A stretch of 64,000 nucleotides of DNA from an uncultured Flavobacteriales bacterium (GCA_943788755.1 CALSRM010000001.1:310001-374000); one strand, 5' to 3'; positions 1-8,673 are shown, counted from the stretch's first letter. Made by a program: numbers and translations. Notes: generated by a model from the letters alone, not told the origin.

Positions 1-2
1 CA

Positions 3-320
3 ACATTAACAGTAACTGAACAGCATTTTAGAGCGCACTATGCACATCATTTTAATGGTGCCATTGTCAATTACATTCCTTTTGTAAAAAAGCTAAGAAT
101 ACATGTGGTTGCTGGAGCCAGTGCATTATGGATAAAAGAATCTAACTACGTCTATGAAGAAGTCTTTTTAGGAATTGAAAGAACTTTTAAAATCCAGCGT
201 TCTCGCTTTCGTTTTGGGGTGTATTTTGTAGCCGCAGAATCTACAAATGCCTCTATTTCACCTCGAATTAAGTTTGCTATTAATCAATATTCTATAAGGG
301 ATCAGAGTTGGGGGTATTGA
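3..320 (+). CDS. C-terminal end of a DUF5686-type outer-membrane protein (partial)
   Basis: Only the last 105 residues are in the window; the gene begins upstream. The frame is open from base 3 to a TGA. The text HFNGAIVNYIPFVKKLRIH, then an alternating hydrophobic/polar stretch with GVYFVAAES, resembles the last strands of the large Bacteroidota DUF5686 proteins (carboxypeptidase-regulatory-like domain plus beta-barrel). In that family this region is taken to sit in the outer membrane. Assignment rests on the pattern of the last ~100 residues only. An internal GTG at 105 is not the real start because coding text continues upstream of it. Confidence 0.6.
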   Translation, partial: TLTVTEQHFRAHYAHHFNGAIVNYIPFVKKLRIHVVAGASALWIKESNYVYEEVFLGIERTFKIQRSRFRFGVYFVAAESTNASISPRIKFAINQYSIRDQSWGY

Positions 321-355
321 ATTTTACAACTCGTAATGCCAAATAGCAATTAGGT

Positions 356-2176
356 CTAATTGAATTTAATAATTCTCTTTTGGACTTGTTTGTCACCAAT
401 TTCAAGCTTAAGTATATAAGACCCATTTGCTTTGTCGACAATGTCGACTTCAAATGTGCTGTTACCTTTTTTATAAGCTTTATAGATTAATCTACCACAC
501 AAATCATATACGCTTAAAGTAATTTCTTTTTCAAATTCTCTGGTTAGTGCTACGTTAAATAAACCGTTAGTAGGGTTTGGGAATACATTGAATTGTAAAT
601 CAATATTTTCATCCAACCCAACAAAAGAGTTGACAATAATATCAGTTAATGTCGTTGTGCAACCATTTAAATCAGTAATTGTTACGGAATAAAACCCACC
701 AACCAAACCGCTTATATTTTGAGAACTAGAAGAAAATCCGCCAGGTCCTGTCCAAGAATATGTATAAGTAGGAGTTCCGCCAGAATTCGTAATGTTAATT
801 GCTCCGTCATTTCCAGAAACCTCATCTGTAACAGATGATGATCCACTTAAAACCAATGGCTCTGATATCGTTCCGTTTACTTCTCCAGAACATCCGTTAG
901 CATCTGTTATTGAAATGGTATAAGGCTCGGGTGTTAAACCTGAAAATATATTTATAGATTGAGTTGTAATGCCGCCGTCAATACTATATGTAAAAGGAGC
1001 AGTTCCGTTTGTGGTTGTAACCTCAATAGATCCATCAGAAAGTCCGCTACATGAAATGTTTGTAACTTGAGCAGCTCCTAAAACACCTGTTCCCATTGTA
1101 ATATTTACATTTTCTGTCGTTTGACAGTTGTTGTCATCAGTAACTAATACGCAATAAGTGTTAGGAGTTAATCCATTAAAAATTTCGATGGTTTGAAATG
1201 TTGCTCCGCAATCAATTGAATATTGATAGGGAGAAGTTCCTCCAGAAGTAACACACGTAATTTGTCCATCTGGAGCGTTCTGACAGGTTTGATTCATCGA
1301 TGAAACTGCTGTCGCCAAAACAGCGGGTTCAGTTATACTCAGATTAATTGTATTAGCACAAGATGAGTTGTCAATTACAGTAACAGTAAAACTACCAGCA
1401 GTTAATCCAGTAAATGTTTCAGATACTTGAGGGCCATTTCCAATATCGTAAGTGAAAGGTGCATTTCCTCCATTAACAGTTATTTCTGCAATACTAGAAG
1501 AATCTCCATTACAAAGTAAATTTGTATGTACTTCGGTAATTGTTCCATCACACGGCGAGGCTAGGCAGAAGTTACTTGTGTCTGCTGCGTAATTTATCGT
1601 TGACATTTGTGCCAATGTTATTCCAGAAATATCTGTTAAAACCCAATCTCCGTCAATTGCACAATTTGCACTTGTACCTTCCATGCCATCTCCCCAATCA
1701 TCATACATAATAATGTCATAACATCCATAGGCTAAACAAAGGTTTTCAGTAATCACTGCTTCATCTCCATAAGCTCCAGCATCACCTGTTCCGGCGGTTT
1801 GTGAGCCACCAGGAGCAATTCCTGTTGAATTTCCACCAGAAGCGACAACTGTAGTTGATCCTGCATTTACAATTTCCCAATACGTTTCGTATCCCCAGCA
1901 ATCTGTACTAATGGTTAAGCTTGCAGCCTGTCCACCAAGCGTTGCATTGAAATTGACAAGTGATGCGTCATTAACAGGATTTGTATCAGCAGTTCCATTT
2001 GGGTTAGAGCTACTTGCATTAAATACATGTGGTCCAGCTGAAACTGTCATGTTCGGAAGTGTTATTGTTTCGCTCGCATTCGAAACTAAATTTCCCGTCC
2101 AAGAATACGTCAAGTTCGTACCACCGTCAATATTGTATAAGATTGTGGCAGATGTTAATGCGTTCATTCCTAGCAT
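356..2176 (-). CDS. SprB-repeat and T9SS sorting domain part of the interrupted protease gene
   Basis: 606 codons from an ATG at 2176 that is probably internal rather than a true start, since it has no signal peptide and follows the frame break. Residues 1-200 are an Ig-like and CUB-like region with GYETYWEIVNAG and YDIIMYDDWGDGM. Residues ~208-505 hold four repeats of about 75 aa with CNGDSSSIAEITVNGGNAPF-type text, the SprB repeat seen in Flavobacterium adhesins. The last ~85 residues are a T9SS type A sorting domain: FNVFPNPTNG, then LSVYDLCGRLIY, ending QKRIIKFN. As part of the full gene it would direct the protease across the outer membrane by the Por/T9SS machinery. Alone it would not be exported. 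Confidence 0.7.
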   Translation of the reverse strand: MLGMNALTSATILYNIDGGTNLTYSWTGNLVSNASETITLPNMTVSAGPHVFNASSSNPNGTADTNPVNDASLVNFNATLGGQAASLTISTDCWGYETYWEIVNAGSTTVVASGGNSTGIAPGGSQTAGTGDAGAYGDEAVITENLCLAYGCYDIIMYDDWGDGMEGTSANCAIDGDWVLTDISGITLAQMSTINYAADTSNFCLASPCDGTITEVHTNLLCNGDSSSIAEITVNGGNAPFTYDIGNGPQVSETFTGLTAGSFTVTVIDNSSCANTINLSITEPAVLATAVSSMNQTCQNAPDGQITCVTSGGTSPYQYSIDCGATFQTIEIFNGLTPNTYCVLVTDDNNCQTTENVNITMGTGVLGAAQVTNISCSGLSDGSIEVTTTNGTAPFTYSIDGGITTQSINIFSGLTPEPYTISITDANGCSGEVNGTISEPLVLSGSSSVTDEVSGNDGAINITNSGGTPTYTYSWTGPGGFSSSSQNISGLVGGFYSVTITDLNGCTTTLTDIIVNSFVGLDENIDLQFNVFPNPTNGLFNVALTREFEKEITLSVYDLCGRLIYKAYKKGNSTFEVDIVDKANGSYILKLEIGDKQVQKRIIKFN

Positions 2177-2292
2177 TTTTTAATGTCACAACGGGGTCAA
2201 AATTGTCCCCACATAACTCTCGCATTGGAGATGAAATTCCTTGGATACTTGCATCGTCAACTGTTGTAACGGCGTTTGGGTCCCATCCATCA

Positions 2293-3696
2293 TTAATGAT
2301 AGTTGTTCCACCGCATGAAGCTGGGTCTAAGATAAGTTCCGATCCCAAGGCCCCAGGAAACTCCTAAACGACCATAATAGTCATATCCATTAGCCGATGT
2401 TCCTTGGCAAGCAGCAGATCCCCCATATAATTGTCCAATGATTCTTCCGTTTTGATCAAACAATGGAGATCCTGAAGAACCAGGTTCTGTAACACCCTCG
2501 TCCCAAGCATCCATGTACCAAACTGCTGCTCCTGCAGCATTTGCATGGTGAATATTATCTGCTCCACCATTTTCATAAGCACGACAAATTTTCTTTATAT
2601 CACCTGATGGATGATGAATTCCGGTTACTGCGTTCACTGCACTTTCTGTATCGTCGTTGCTCCATCCTGCATAGAATAGATTCCAGTTGGTAGCGTCCGA
2701 AATAGTCATGTTGTCCATTAATAGTAGCGCATGATCAGCTTGCGTTCCGCTAACGAGAATTGTGGCTCCGTTCACAGTAGTTTGATCATAATTAGCTGCA
2801 GTATTAAAAGATGTTGGTGTATTCGCTGTCGTAGCGCATGACATTCCAGCATTTCCTTCAGGAACATCCCAATTGAAACGGAACAACCAGTTTCCTGTTC
2901 CTCCACCTAAACAGTGATTAGCTGTTAAGAAATAAGGTGTTCCATCATTACAAGAGTTATTGATCAATGCTCCAGTACAAATTCCACTTCCGTTTGTAAC
3001 AATCATGGCAACAGAACGAATTTGATCGTCCCATGCACTCAAGCCTCCAACGTAAGGATCCACTGGACAGCGTGCATCATAGTTACAATCGCCTGAACTA
3101 TTCAATGCTTTCTCAAGGCTCTTTTGAATGATATTTAAACTTCTATATCCATGCGTTACACCATTGATTGTGAATTCACCTTGGCCCCTAACTGTTGCGG
3201 GTTCGAAATACTCCACTACAATGTGATCACCATGAACTAAATCTGTTCCCAGTTCACCACTTGGGTGATTGTTGCGCGATGTATAAGCCCCAACTGTATG
3301 TGTTTTATCTTTGTCATATAAATAAAGATATGCGCCTTCCGGAAAATGGACATTTTCTAATGTTAAGTTAATTGTAAGTGCTCCTGAAGCAACAATTTCA
3401 GTTCGCCAAATACGGTTTCCATTTGGAAGATCTGTCCAGGCTCCAGCGTTTTGTAAATTTATATTCGTTTCGTATTTATATCCAAATCGCCAAGGTGCAT
3501 TCTTTAGCGGGTCGTTTACTGCATCTTCTGCGTTAATTAATACTTGGTCAAAACCTGGCATTTCAATAGCTTGAAGTTTTTTACTTAAGTCGAGTTTAGT
3601 ATTCCAACTTATAGGGTTGTTCATATCGGTGGTTTGCGAAAATGAACTGAACGAAAATAATGTTGCAAAAAAGAAGGCGTATGTTTTAAGGCGCAT
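2293..3696 (-). CDS. Trypsin-like serine protease, N-terminal part of the interrupted gene
   Basis: Secreted serine endopeptidase of the lysyl-endopeptidase/trypsin type. I chose the ATG at 3696, which gives MRLKTYAFFFATLFSFSSFS, a clean signal peptide; an ATG 36 nt upstream only adds a non-signal tail. The catalytic His lies in YFLTANHCLGG, the likely Asp in ADHALLLMDN and the Ser in EPGSSGSPLF. Cys residues around the His loop are typical of the family. After GVSWGLG the frame turns into an unrelated tail ending RWNNYH, because of the frame break near 2346. The rest of the protein continues in other frames down to 356. Confidence 0.8.
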   Translation of the reverse strand: MRLKTYAFFFATLFSFSSFSQTTDMNNPISWNTKLDLSKKLQAIEMPGFDQVLINAEDAVNDPLKNAPWRFGYKYETNINLQNAGAWTDLPNGNRIWRTEIVASGALTINLTLENVHFPEGAYLYLYDKDKTHTVGAYTSRNNHPSGELGTDLVHGDHIVVEYFEPATVRGQGEFTINGVTHGYRSLNIIQKSLEKALNSSGDCNYDARCPVDPYVGGLSAWDDQIRSVAMIVTNGSGICTGALINNSCNDGTPYFLTANHCLGGGTGNWLFRFNWDVPEGNAGMSCATTANTPTSFNTAANYDQTTVNGATILVSGTQADHALLLMDNMTISDATNWNLFYAGWSNDDTESAVNAVTGIHHPSGDIKKICRAYENGGADNIHHANAAGAAVWYMDAWDEGVTEPGSSGSPLFDQNGRIIGQLYGGSAACQGTSANGYDYYGRLGVSWGLGIGTYLRPSFMRWNNYH

Positions 3697-4032
3697 GCGG
3701 TGGTTATTAATTAATAAATAAAGCAAGGGCATACTTCAAATTTAAACATTATTAAGTGTAAGTCTTTCCTTTTTTAGAAGAAAACACGTAGATTATTGGA
3801 AAGCTATGGAAGCTGTTTTAGTTGCTGTAAGTTTGAGCTAATTTCTGAAGTTGAAGTAATTCATACTGAATTATTTTAAATAAAATTGATTAACAATCAT
3901 AGGGATTGGCTAGATAAGAAATAATTATACCCATCTCATTTAGTTTTGGGTTTATATTTCTATCATAAAATTTCTAGAAAAATAGAATCAATTTATAATT
4001 ATTACAATTACATTTGTATAATTCAAAAGTTA
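3697..4032. other. 336-bp divergent intergenic region between the protease and pyrR
   Basis: AT-rich spacer with no convincing gene. An in-frame ATG at 3946 extends pyrR by 29 residues, but that text is Tyr/Asn-rich and unlike the family, so I treat it as non-coding. The only recognisable signal is a TACATTTG box just before pyrR. No PyrR-binding attenuator hairpin with a U tract is evident, so pyr regulation by the Bacillus-type mechanism is not supported by the sequence. Confidence 0.5.
4009..4016 (+). promoter_or_regulatory. Putative -7 box (TACATTTG) for pyrRB
   Basis: Exact match to the Bacteroidota -7 consensus TAnnTTTG, 16 nt before the pyrR ATG. No clear TTG -33 element lies 17-23 nt upstream, so the promoter would be weak or activator dependent. 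Confidence 0.45.
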
Positions 4033-4581
4033 ATGAAGCCGACCGTAATTGTAAATAGCCAACAATTTCAACTGACTATCACTCGGCTTTCCCATCAATT
4101 AATTGAAAATCACAACGACTTTAGTAATTCTGCCATTATAGGATTACAACCGCGTGGAATTTATTTAGCAAACAGGCTTCAGGAAGAATTGAAAAAAATT
4201 ACTGGAATTGATGTTCTTACCGGAGCGCTGGATATTACATTTTACCGAGACGATTTTGGAAGAGGAGACCAACCGTTAATTCCCAGTGTCACCAATTTAG
4301 ATTTTTCCATTGAAAATAAAAAGGTGATTTTAGTTGATGATGTGCTTTATACAGCCAGAACTGTGCGAGCTGGATTAGATGCGTTGATGTCGTTTGGCCG
4401 CCCTTCGGAAATAGAGTTGATGACATTTATAGATAGACGATTTAGTAGGCATATTCCTATACAGCCCAATTATGTCGGACAATCTGTTGATTCTATTGAA
4501 ACGGAAAAGGTAGCAGTAAATTGGAAGGAAACAGAAGGGGTAGATGAAGTAATTCTTTATACAACTATAGAAAATGATTAG
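4033..4581 (+). CDS. pyrR: PyrR-type bifunctional regulator / uracil phosphoribosyltransferase
   Basis: 182 aa, the normal PyrR length. PyrR enzymes can convert uracil plus PRPP to UMP, and in Firmicutes bind pyr mRNA. Residues 36-50 carry IGLQPRGIYLANRLQ. Residues 98-110 are the PRPP-binding loop VILVDDVLYTART. QPNYVGQSVDS near 145 is the usual C-terminal signature. The start at 4033 gives MKPTVIVNSQQ and follows a TAnnTTTG box. The stop overlaps the pyrB start (ATGATTAG), so the two are translationally coupled and serve pyrimidine synthesis together. Whether it regulates RNA here is unknown. Confidence 0.92.
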   Translation: MKPTVIVNSQQFQLTITRLSHQLIENHNDFSNSAIIGLQPRGIYLANRLQEELKKITGIDVLTGALDITFYRDDFGRGDQPLIPSVTNLDFSIENKKVILVDDVLYTARTVRAGLDALMSFGRPSEIELMTFIDRRFSRHIPIQPNYVGQSVDSIETEKVAVNWKETEGVDEVILYTTIEND

Positions 4582-5512
4582 AGACTTAAGTGTAGATCAC
4601 CTATTGGGTATAAAACAGCTAACAACTGAGGATATTGAAATTATATTCGAAACAGCTGATAGTTTTAAGAAAATAATTAATCGCCCTATTAAAAAAGTTC
4701 CAACACTAAGAGATGTTACAATAGCCAATCTGTTTTTTGAGAATTCAACAAGAACAAGACTTTCATTTGAATTAGCGGAGAAAAGACTTTCGGCAGATGT
4801 GGTCAATTTTTCAGCAAGTTCTTCAAGTGTTTCGAAAGGGGAAACGCTTATTGATACAGTAAATAACATCCTATCTATGAAAGTGGATATGGTAGTGATG
4901 CGTCACCCTAATCCAGGAGCACACATATTTTTACAAAAACACATTGATGCCAAAATTATCAATGCTGGTGATGGAACGCATGAGCATCCAACCCAGGCCC
5001 TTTTAGATTCTTACTCAATTCGAGAAAGGTTGGGAGAGGTAAAAGGGAAAAAAGTCGTTATCGTAGGAGATATAAAGCACTCAAGAGTTGCGATTTCAAA
5101 TATATACGCTCTTCAAAAACAAGGCGCAGAGGTAATGGTTTGCGGACCAACAACCTTAATTCCAAAGTATATTTCTTCCATGGGTGTTAAGGTAGAACAC
5201 AACCTTAAGAAAGCTTTAGAATGGTGCGATGTCGCGAATATGCTTCGAATTCAATTGGAAAGACAAGAAATAAAGTACTTTCCTTCTATAAGGGAGTATA
5301 CTTTGCAATACGGATTGACAAAAGAGATTTTAGACTCTTTGAGTAAAGAAATTGTAGTAATGCACCCAGGCCCAATAAATAGGGGGGTTGAAATCTCCAG
5401 TGAAGTTGCAGATTCTGATCAAGCTATCATCTTAAACCAGGTAGAAAATGGTGTAGCCATAAGAATGGCTGTAATCTATCTATTGGCTTCCAAAATTGAC
5501 AGAAAGAGTTAA
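4574..5512 (+). CDS. pyrB: Aspartate carbamoyltransferase catalytic subunit
   Basis: 312 aa. Catalyses carbamoyl phosphate plus L-aspartate to N-carbamoyl-aspartate, the committed step of pyrimidine synthesis. Carbamoyl-phosphate residues are seen in FFENSTRTRLSFE (from residue 54), HPTQALLD near 140 and MHPGPINRGVEI near 265. Starts 8 nt inside the end of pyrR, so the pair forms an operon. No pyrI-like regulatory chain follows. Confidence 0.95.
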   Translation: MIRDLSVDHLLGIKQLTTEDIEIIFETADSFKKIINRPIKKVPTLRDVTIANLFFENSTRTRLSFELAEKRLSADVVNFSASSSSVSKGETLIDTVNNILSMKVDMVVMRHPNPGAHIFLQKHIDAKIINAGDGTHEHPTQALLDSYSIRERLGEVKGKKVVIVGDIKHSRVAISNIYALQKQGAEVMVCGPTTLIPKYISSMGVKVEHNLKKALEWCDVANMLRIQLERQEIKYFPSIREYTLQYGLTKEILDSLSKEIVVMHPGPINRGVEISSEVADSDQAIILNQVENGVAIRMAVIYLLASKIDRKS

Positions 5513-5605
5513 TTAAGAATCCTTTGTTAATAGTTTTGTTCTTCTGTTCTCAGATATTATATTATCTTTATCTTAGCATTTTGCACAAAAAACAGAGAAT
5601 TGAAG

Positions 5606-5980
5606 ATGAGTTTTGAAATTAATAAAGAAGAGAGTCATGTGGTAATTAAGGTGACAGCTGAAAAATTGGACACAATAATAGCACCTAATTTAAAGACAGA
5701 ATTAGTGCTTCTTGATAAAAAAGGGTCAACCAATTTTGTTATTGACTTGTCAGATACTAAATACTGTGATTCTTCTGGATTAAGTGCACTATTGGTTGGA
5801 AACAGGTTAGCTAAAGCGTCTAATGGTTGCTTAGTTCTCTGTGGATTGCAACCAACTGTAGAAAAAATGATTCAAATTTCTCAATTGCATACTGTTTTAA
5901 ACATTACTCCAACTTTAAATGAAGCGGTTGATTATCTTATGATGGTTGCACTTGAAAAAGAAGTTGGTGGAGCAGAATAA
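5606..5980 (+). CDS. STAS-domain protein (anti-sigma factor antagonist type)
   Basis: 124 aa, a single STAS domain. Proteins of this fold (SpoIIAA, RsbV) bind anti-sigma or partner-switch kinases and are controlled by phosphorylation of a Ser in the motif seen here as YCDSSGLSALL (residues 53-63; Ser56 or Ser57). The ATG at 5606 is preferred over a TTG two codons earlier. A STAS gene close to ribonuclease Z is an arrangement I recall from other Bacteroidota, which suggests a conserved housekeeping role. No kinase or phosphatase partner is in the window. A TATCTTTA box at 5563 may be its promoter. Confidence 0.85.
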   Translation: MSFEINKEESHVVIKVTAEKLDTIIAPNLKTELVLLDKKGSTNFVIDLSDTKYCDSSGLSALLVGNRLAKASNGCLVLCGLQPTVEKMIQISQLHTVLNITPTLNEAVDYLMMVALEKEVGGAE

Positions 5981-6006
5981 ACAATAACCAACTAAAACAA
6001 TAAATT

Positions 6007-6753
6007 ATGAAAAAACTTATACTTTCTATTGCTGCTATTGTAGCTTTCACATTTTCTGGATACGCTCAATGTACACCAGATCCTCAGTATATGGATTCTA
6101 CATATGGTGCATGGCCAGATACTATTACAGATTTCCCTGCAGGACAAGTAGCTGTTCCGTATAGCGAAGTATTAGATTTTAAAGTACCGGCAGATGCTGG
6201 AGAGATAGATCCTCTATTTTCTGGTACCCCCGTGGATTCAGCTGTTCTAGACAATGTTCAAGGACTCCCGCCAGGTTTGACATATACTTGTAATAACTCT
6301 AATTGTTCCTGGTTAGGAGGTGCACAAGGATGTGCTACTATAAGTGGAACTCCTACTGTTTCAGGGGTTTATGATGTTACAATTAATATTATAGGGTGGG
6401 TGACTGTTGTTATTCCAATTAGTCAAGCAGCGCCATTTACTGGATACACAATTATTATAGATCCAGCGCTGAATATTCAGTTGGTACAAAAAAATGATTT
6501 TAAATTGAAACACAATTCTCCCAACCCCTTCTCAGAGACAACGGATATTGAATTTGTAACGGGTAAAAATGGACAGGTTGATTTTAAAGTGATGAATCTT
6601 TTAGGAGAAGTTATTCACTCAGAAGTTATATCAGCAGTGCCTGGAACCAATAAGATTGAGTTCAATGGAAAAAAATTAACACATGGGATTTATGTTTACT
6701 CACTTTCAAACGGAGAAAGCATAGTATCTAAGCGTATGATTAAAAATAACTAA
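6007..6753 (+). CDS. Secreted T9SS cargo protein, function unknown
   Basis: 248 aa. Residues 1-20 are a signal peptide (MKKLILSIAAIVAFTFSGYA). The middle has paired Cys (CNNSNCSWLGGAQGC near 95-110) and an Ig-like stretch, ISGTPTVSGVYDVTI, of the putative-Ig type found in many exported proteins. The last ~80 residues are a T9SS type A sorting domain: KHNSPNPFSETTDIEF, then VMNLLGEVIHSE and ending SKRMIKNN. Predicted to be exported and anchored or released at the cell surface. It lies 26 nt after the STAS gene and ends at a strong terminator. It looks inserted between the STAS gene and rnz; no enzyme motif is visible. Confidence 0.8.
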   Translation: MKKLILSIAAIVAFTFSGYAQCTPDPQYMDSTYGAWPDTITDFPAGQVAVPYSEVLDFKVPADAGEIDPLFSGTPVDSAVLDNVQGLPPGLTYTCNNSNCSWLGGAQGCATISGTPTVSGVYDVTINIIGWVTVVIPISQAAPFTGYTIIIDPALNIQLVQKNDFKLKHNSPNPFSETTDIEFVTGKNGQVDFKVMNLLGEVIHSEVISAVPGTNKIEFNGKKLTHGIYVYSLSNGESIVSKRMIKNN

Positions 6754-6773
6754 CTATATCTGATACCTTAATT

Positions 6774-6803
6774 AAATCCTGCCTAGTAAGCAGGATTTTT
6801 TTT
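6774..6803 (+). terminator. Intrinsic terminator directly before rnz
   Basis: Nine-base-pair stem AAATCCTGC / GCAGGATTT with a 7-nt loop, followed by an unbroken run of T (6796-6803). It ends the T9SS gene transcript and stops only three bases before the rnz ATG. Confidence 0.85.
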
Positions 6804-6806
6804 GCC

Positions 6807-7724
6807 ATGAAATTCGAGATAACCATATTAGGTTGCGGAAGCGCCACTCCGACATTATTGAGAAACCCAACTTCTCAAGTGGTAAATGTCATGGAGAGGT
6901 ATTTGATGATTGACTGTGCTGAAGGAACACAACTTCAATTACGAAAATATAAAGTAGCTTTTCAAAAAATTGACCACATATTTATTAGCCACTTGCATGG
7001 AGATCATTATTTAGGGTTGGTTGGGTTAATATCATCCTTTCATTTGTTTGGAAGAAATAAAACATTGCACATTTATGGGCCATCAGATTTAGAACGAATA
7101 ATTTTTGACCAATTAAAAGCCAGTAAAACTTTTTTGTGTTACCAGGTTGAATTCCATTCATTAGATAGTAACAAAAGTGAGTTAATATTTGAAGACAGTA
7201 TCCTAGAGGTCCATACAATCCCTTTAAAGCACCGTATTTATTGTAATGGGTTTCTTTTTAAAGAAAAGAAAAAGGAGAGGAGATTGAGTAAAGAATTAAT
7301 AGCCAAATACAATATACCGGTAGAGATGATGCCCAAATTGAAGAACGGTGAAGACCCGATAGGTAAAGGGTGGGAAGATATAAAAAACCAAGACCTTACT
7401 TTACCAGCCCATAGATCTAGATCGTATGCTTTTTGTTCAGATACTCTTTATACGGAAAGTATAGTCCCATTGATTCAAAATGTGGACGTTCTATATCATG
7501 AGTCTACATTTCTGAATGATATGAAAGATAGAGCTAAGTCCACATTTCATTCTACTGCTCAACAAGCTGCAAATATTGCATTATTGGCAAATGTTAATTC
7601 ACTGTTACTTGGACATTATTCAGCTCGATATAACTCTAGTATAGACTTTGAAAACGAAGCGAAAGAAGTTTTTAAAAATGTTAAGGCGGTTAGAGATGGT
7701 GATGTGATAAGTATTCCCATTTAA
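6807..7724 (+). CDS. rnz: Ribonuclease Z (tRNA 3'-end endonuclease)
   Basis: 305 aa, normal for bacterial RNase Z. A zinc metallo-beta-lactamase-fold enzyme that cuts tRNA precursors at the 3' side. Metal motif SHLHGDHYLG is at residues 61-70; further ligands are in FCSDTLYTE near 210, HESTFL and HSTAQQAA near 230-250, and LLGHYSARY near 270. The ATG at 6807 is right because MKFEITILGCGSATPT is the usual N-terminus. It lies just after a terminator, so its own mRNA must have almost no leader or arise by read-through. No TAnnTTTG box is visible immediately upstream. Confidence 0.93.
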   Translation: MKFEITILGCGSATPTLLRNPTSQVVNVMERYLMIDCAEGTQLQLRKYKVAFQKIDHIFISHLHGDHYLGLVGLISSFHLFGRNKTLHIYGPSDLERIIFDQLKASKTFLCYQVEFHSLDSNKSELIFEDSILEVHTIPLKHRIYCNGFLFKEKKKERRLSKELIAKYNIPVEMMPKLKNGEDPIGKGWEDIKNQDLTLPAHRSRSYAFCSDTLYTESIVPLIQNVDVLYHESTFLNDMKDRAKSTFHSTAQQAANIALLANVNSLLLGHYSARYNSSIDFENEAKEVFKNVKAVRDGDVISIPI

Positions 7725-7958
7725 ATTCGAATTACTGGGAGATGTTTCCCTAATGTTGCTGAAAAATGTTCTATATGTCTCTGGTTTCTCTTGATTACTT
7801 TGGCTGCTATAGAATTAAATACCTAGGTTTTCAATGATATCGTTATTACCAGATTTCTTTTTTTGAAATCAAAGTAATCTCATAACAGAAAACATCAACA
7901 CAAAAAAAGTCTGACTCTAAATCAACCTATTTTAGGACGAGAAGCAATTCTATATTTC

Positions 7959-8483
7959 TTAGAAGCCTATAGCATTCATTAAAGAGTCCGAAACCATGTC
8001 AATTCCTTTGTCAAGGGCTTGATCAACTGCTTTGTTAATTTCATCGCCAACAGTTTCATCTACAAAATCAGTGATATTATTCAATATTTGTTCTCCTTTT
8101 GATAATTCAAAATCAACTTTCCAAAATTCACCTTCTTGAACTAGTTTGTAAATCACAGTTTCTTTGTTTTTAAAAGTAACTGTACATTCACAGGTCGTTT
8201 CAGTGTTCTCAGAGCAGTTAATATTTTCAATTTTTCGTCCTTCTGTTTCGTTAACATTTGTTCCTAAAATTACCAAGTCATCAAACATGTTAAGTAAAGA
8301 GCCTTCAGCACTTTCTAGTTGAACAATACCATGGGCAGTAGCATTTTTCTTAGCAGTTTCCCAATCGTTAGTTTCGTAGGCATTAGAGAAAGCTTCAACA
8401 GCTTGTTGCGGAGTTTGTTGTTCTACACAAGAAGTAAATAAAAGAGTAACCAATGCTACTGTTAATAGTGAAGTATATTTCAT
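7959..8483 (-). CDS. DUF4878-like lipoprotein
   Basis: 174 aa. Signal peptide with lipobox LLFTSC; lipidated Cys19 is expected. Residues 20-120 follow the pattern of DUF4878/NTF2-like proteins: QAVEAFSNAYETNDWETAKK, then CTVTFKNKETVIYKLVQEGEFWKVDFE. The C-terminus is a charged amphipathic helix. Probably sits in the outer or inner membrane as a small folded domain; no activity can be assigned. It is a single gene with a well-formed promoter at 8548-8578 and lies tail to tail with rnz. The 234-bp space to rnz holds only a weak GATTTC/GAAATC hairpin around 7852-7870. Confidence 0.7.
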   Translation of the reverse strand: MKYTSLLTVALVTLLFTSCVEQQTPQQAVEAFSNAYETNDWETAKKNATAHGIVQLESAEGSLLNMFDDLVILGTNVNETEGRKIENINCSENTETTCECTVTFKNKETVIYKLVQEGEFWKVDFELSKGEQILNNITDFVDETVGDEINKAVDQALDKGIDMVSDSLMNAIGF

Positions 8484-8547
8484 GTTTTATAATTTATAAT
8501 TGTAGTATTTTAAGTTTTATTATTCCCATTTGTTCCAAACAAGATAT

Positions 8548-8578
8548 CAAATATAACCCATTTGAAATATCTTTCAAA
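8548..8578 (-). promoter_or_regulatory. Bacteroidota-type promoter of the DUF4878-like lipoprotein
   Basis: On the minus strand, TTTG (8578-8575), 19-nt spacer, TATATTTG (8555-8548). Both boxes match the -33 and -7 consensus exactly. The expected mRNA leader is about 55 nt. Confidence 0.65.
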
Positions 8579-8673
8579 TTGACGGAGTACATATCTGAAG
8601 TCGTTCTAGAAAAGAATGCATTAATATAGCGTATAGCTTCCTATTTATAAAAAGAATCACTAATTTTAGTATC

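Larger units (their letters stand above)
356..3696 (-). pseudogene. Lysyl-endopeptidase-like T9SS protease gene, interrupted by two single-base frame breaks
   Basis: Three reading frames on the minus strand join into one logical protein of about 1112 aa: signal peptide, trypsin-like protease, linker, SprB-type repeats, T9SS C-terminal domain. Near 2344-2350 the frame must drop one base: the protease ends GVSWGLG and the next frame continues SELILDPASCGG. Near 2172-2180 it must drop another: PVVTLKNA continues as GMNALTSATI. From the start at 3696 to the stop at 356 is 3341 nt, two more than a multiple of three, which fits two +1 insertions. The middle piece (about 2180-2346) contains the usual post-protease linker text DGWDPNAVTTVDDASIQGIS. 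The breaks may be real decay or sequence errors; both neighbouring pieces look intact and conserved, which favours error or very recent damage. Confidence 0.75.

Noticed and set aside
356-2183. Plus-strand open frames opposite the SprB-repeat protein (for example near 1911-2183 and 2029-2367)
   Set aside because: They mirror minus-strand codons of a real repeat protein, have no signal or domain and straddle the frame break.
3946-4032. N-terminal extension of PyrR
   Set aside because: Tyr/Asn-rich text unlike the family and upstream of the TACATTTG box.
3946-4581. PyrR-type RNA attenuator upstream of pyrB
   Set aside because: The genes overlap and the leader lacks a terminator/antiterminator pair.
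7841-7875. GATTTC/GAAATC hairpin between rnz and the lipoprotein
   Set aside because: Six pairs with a T-rich loop and no T tract after it; too weak to call a terminator.
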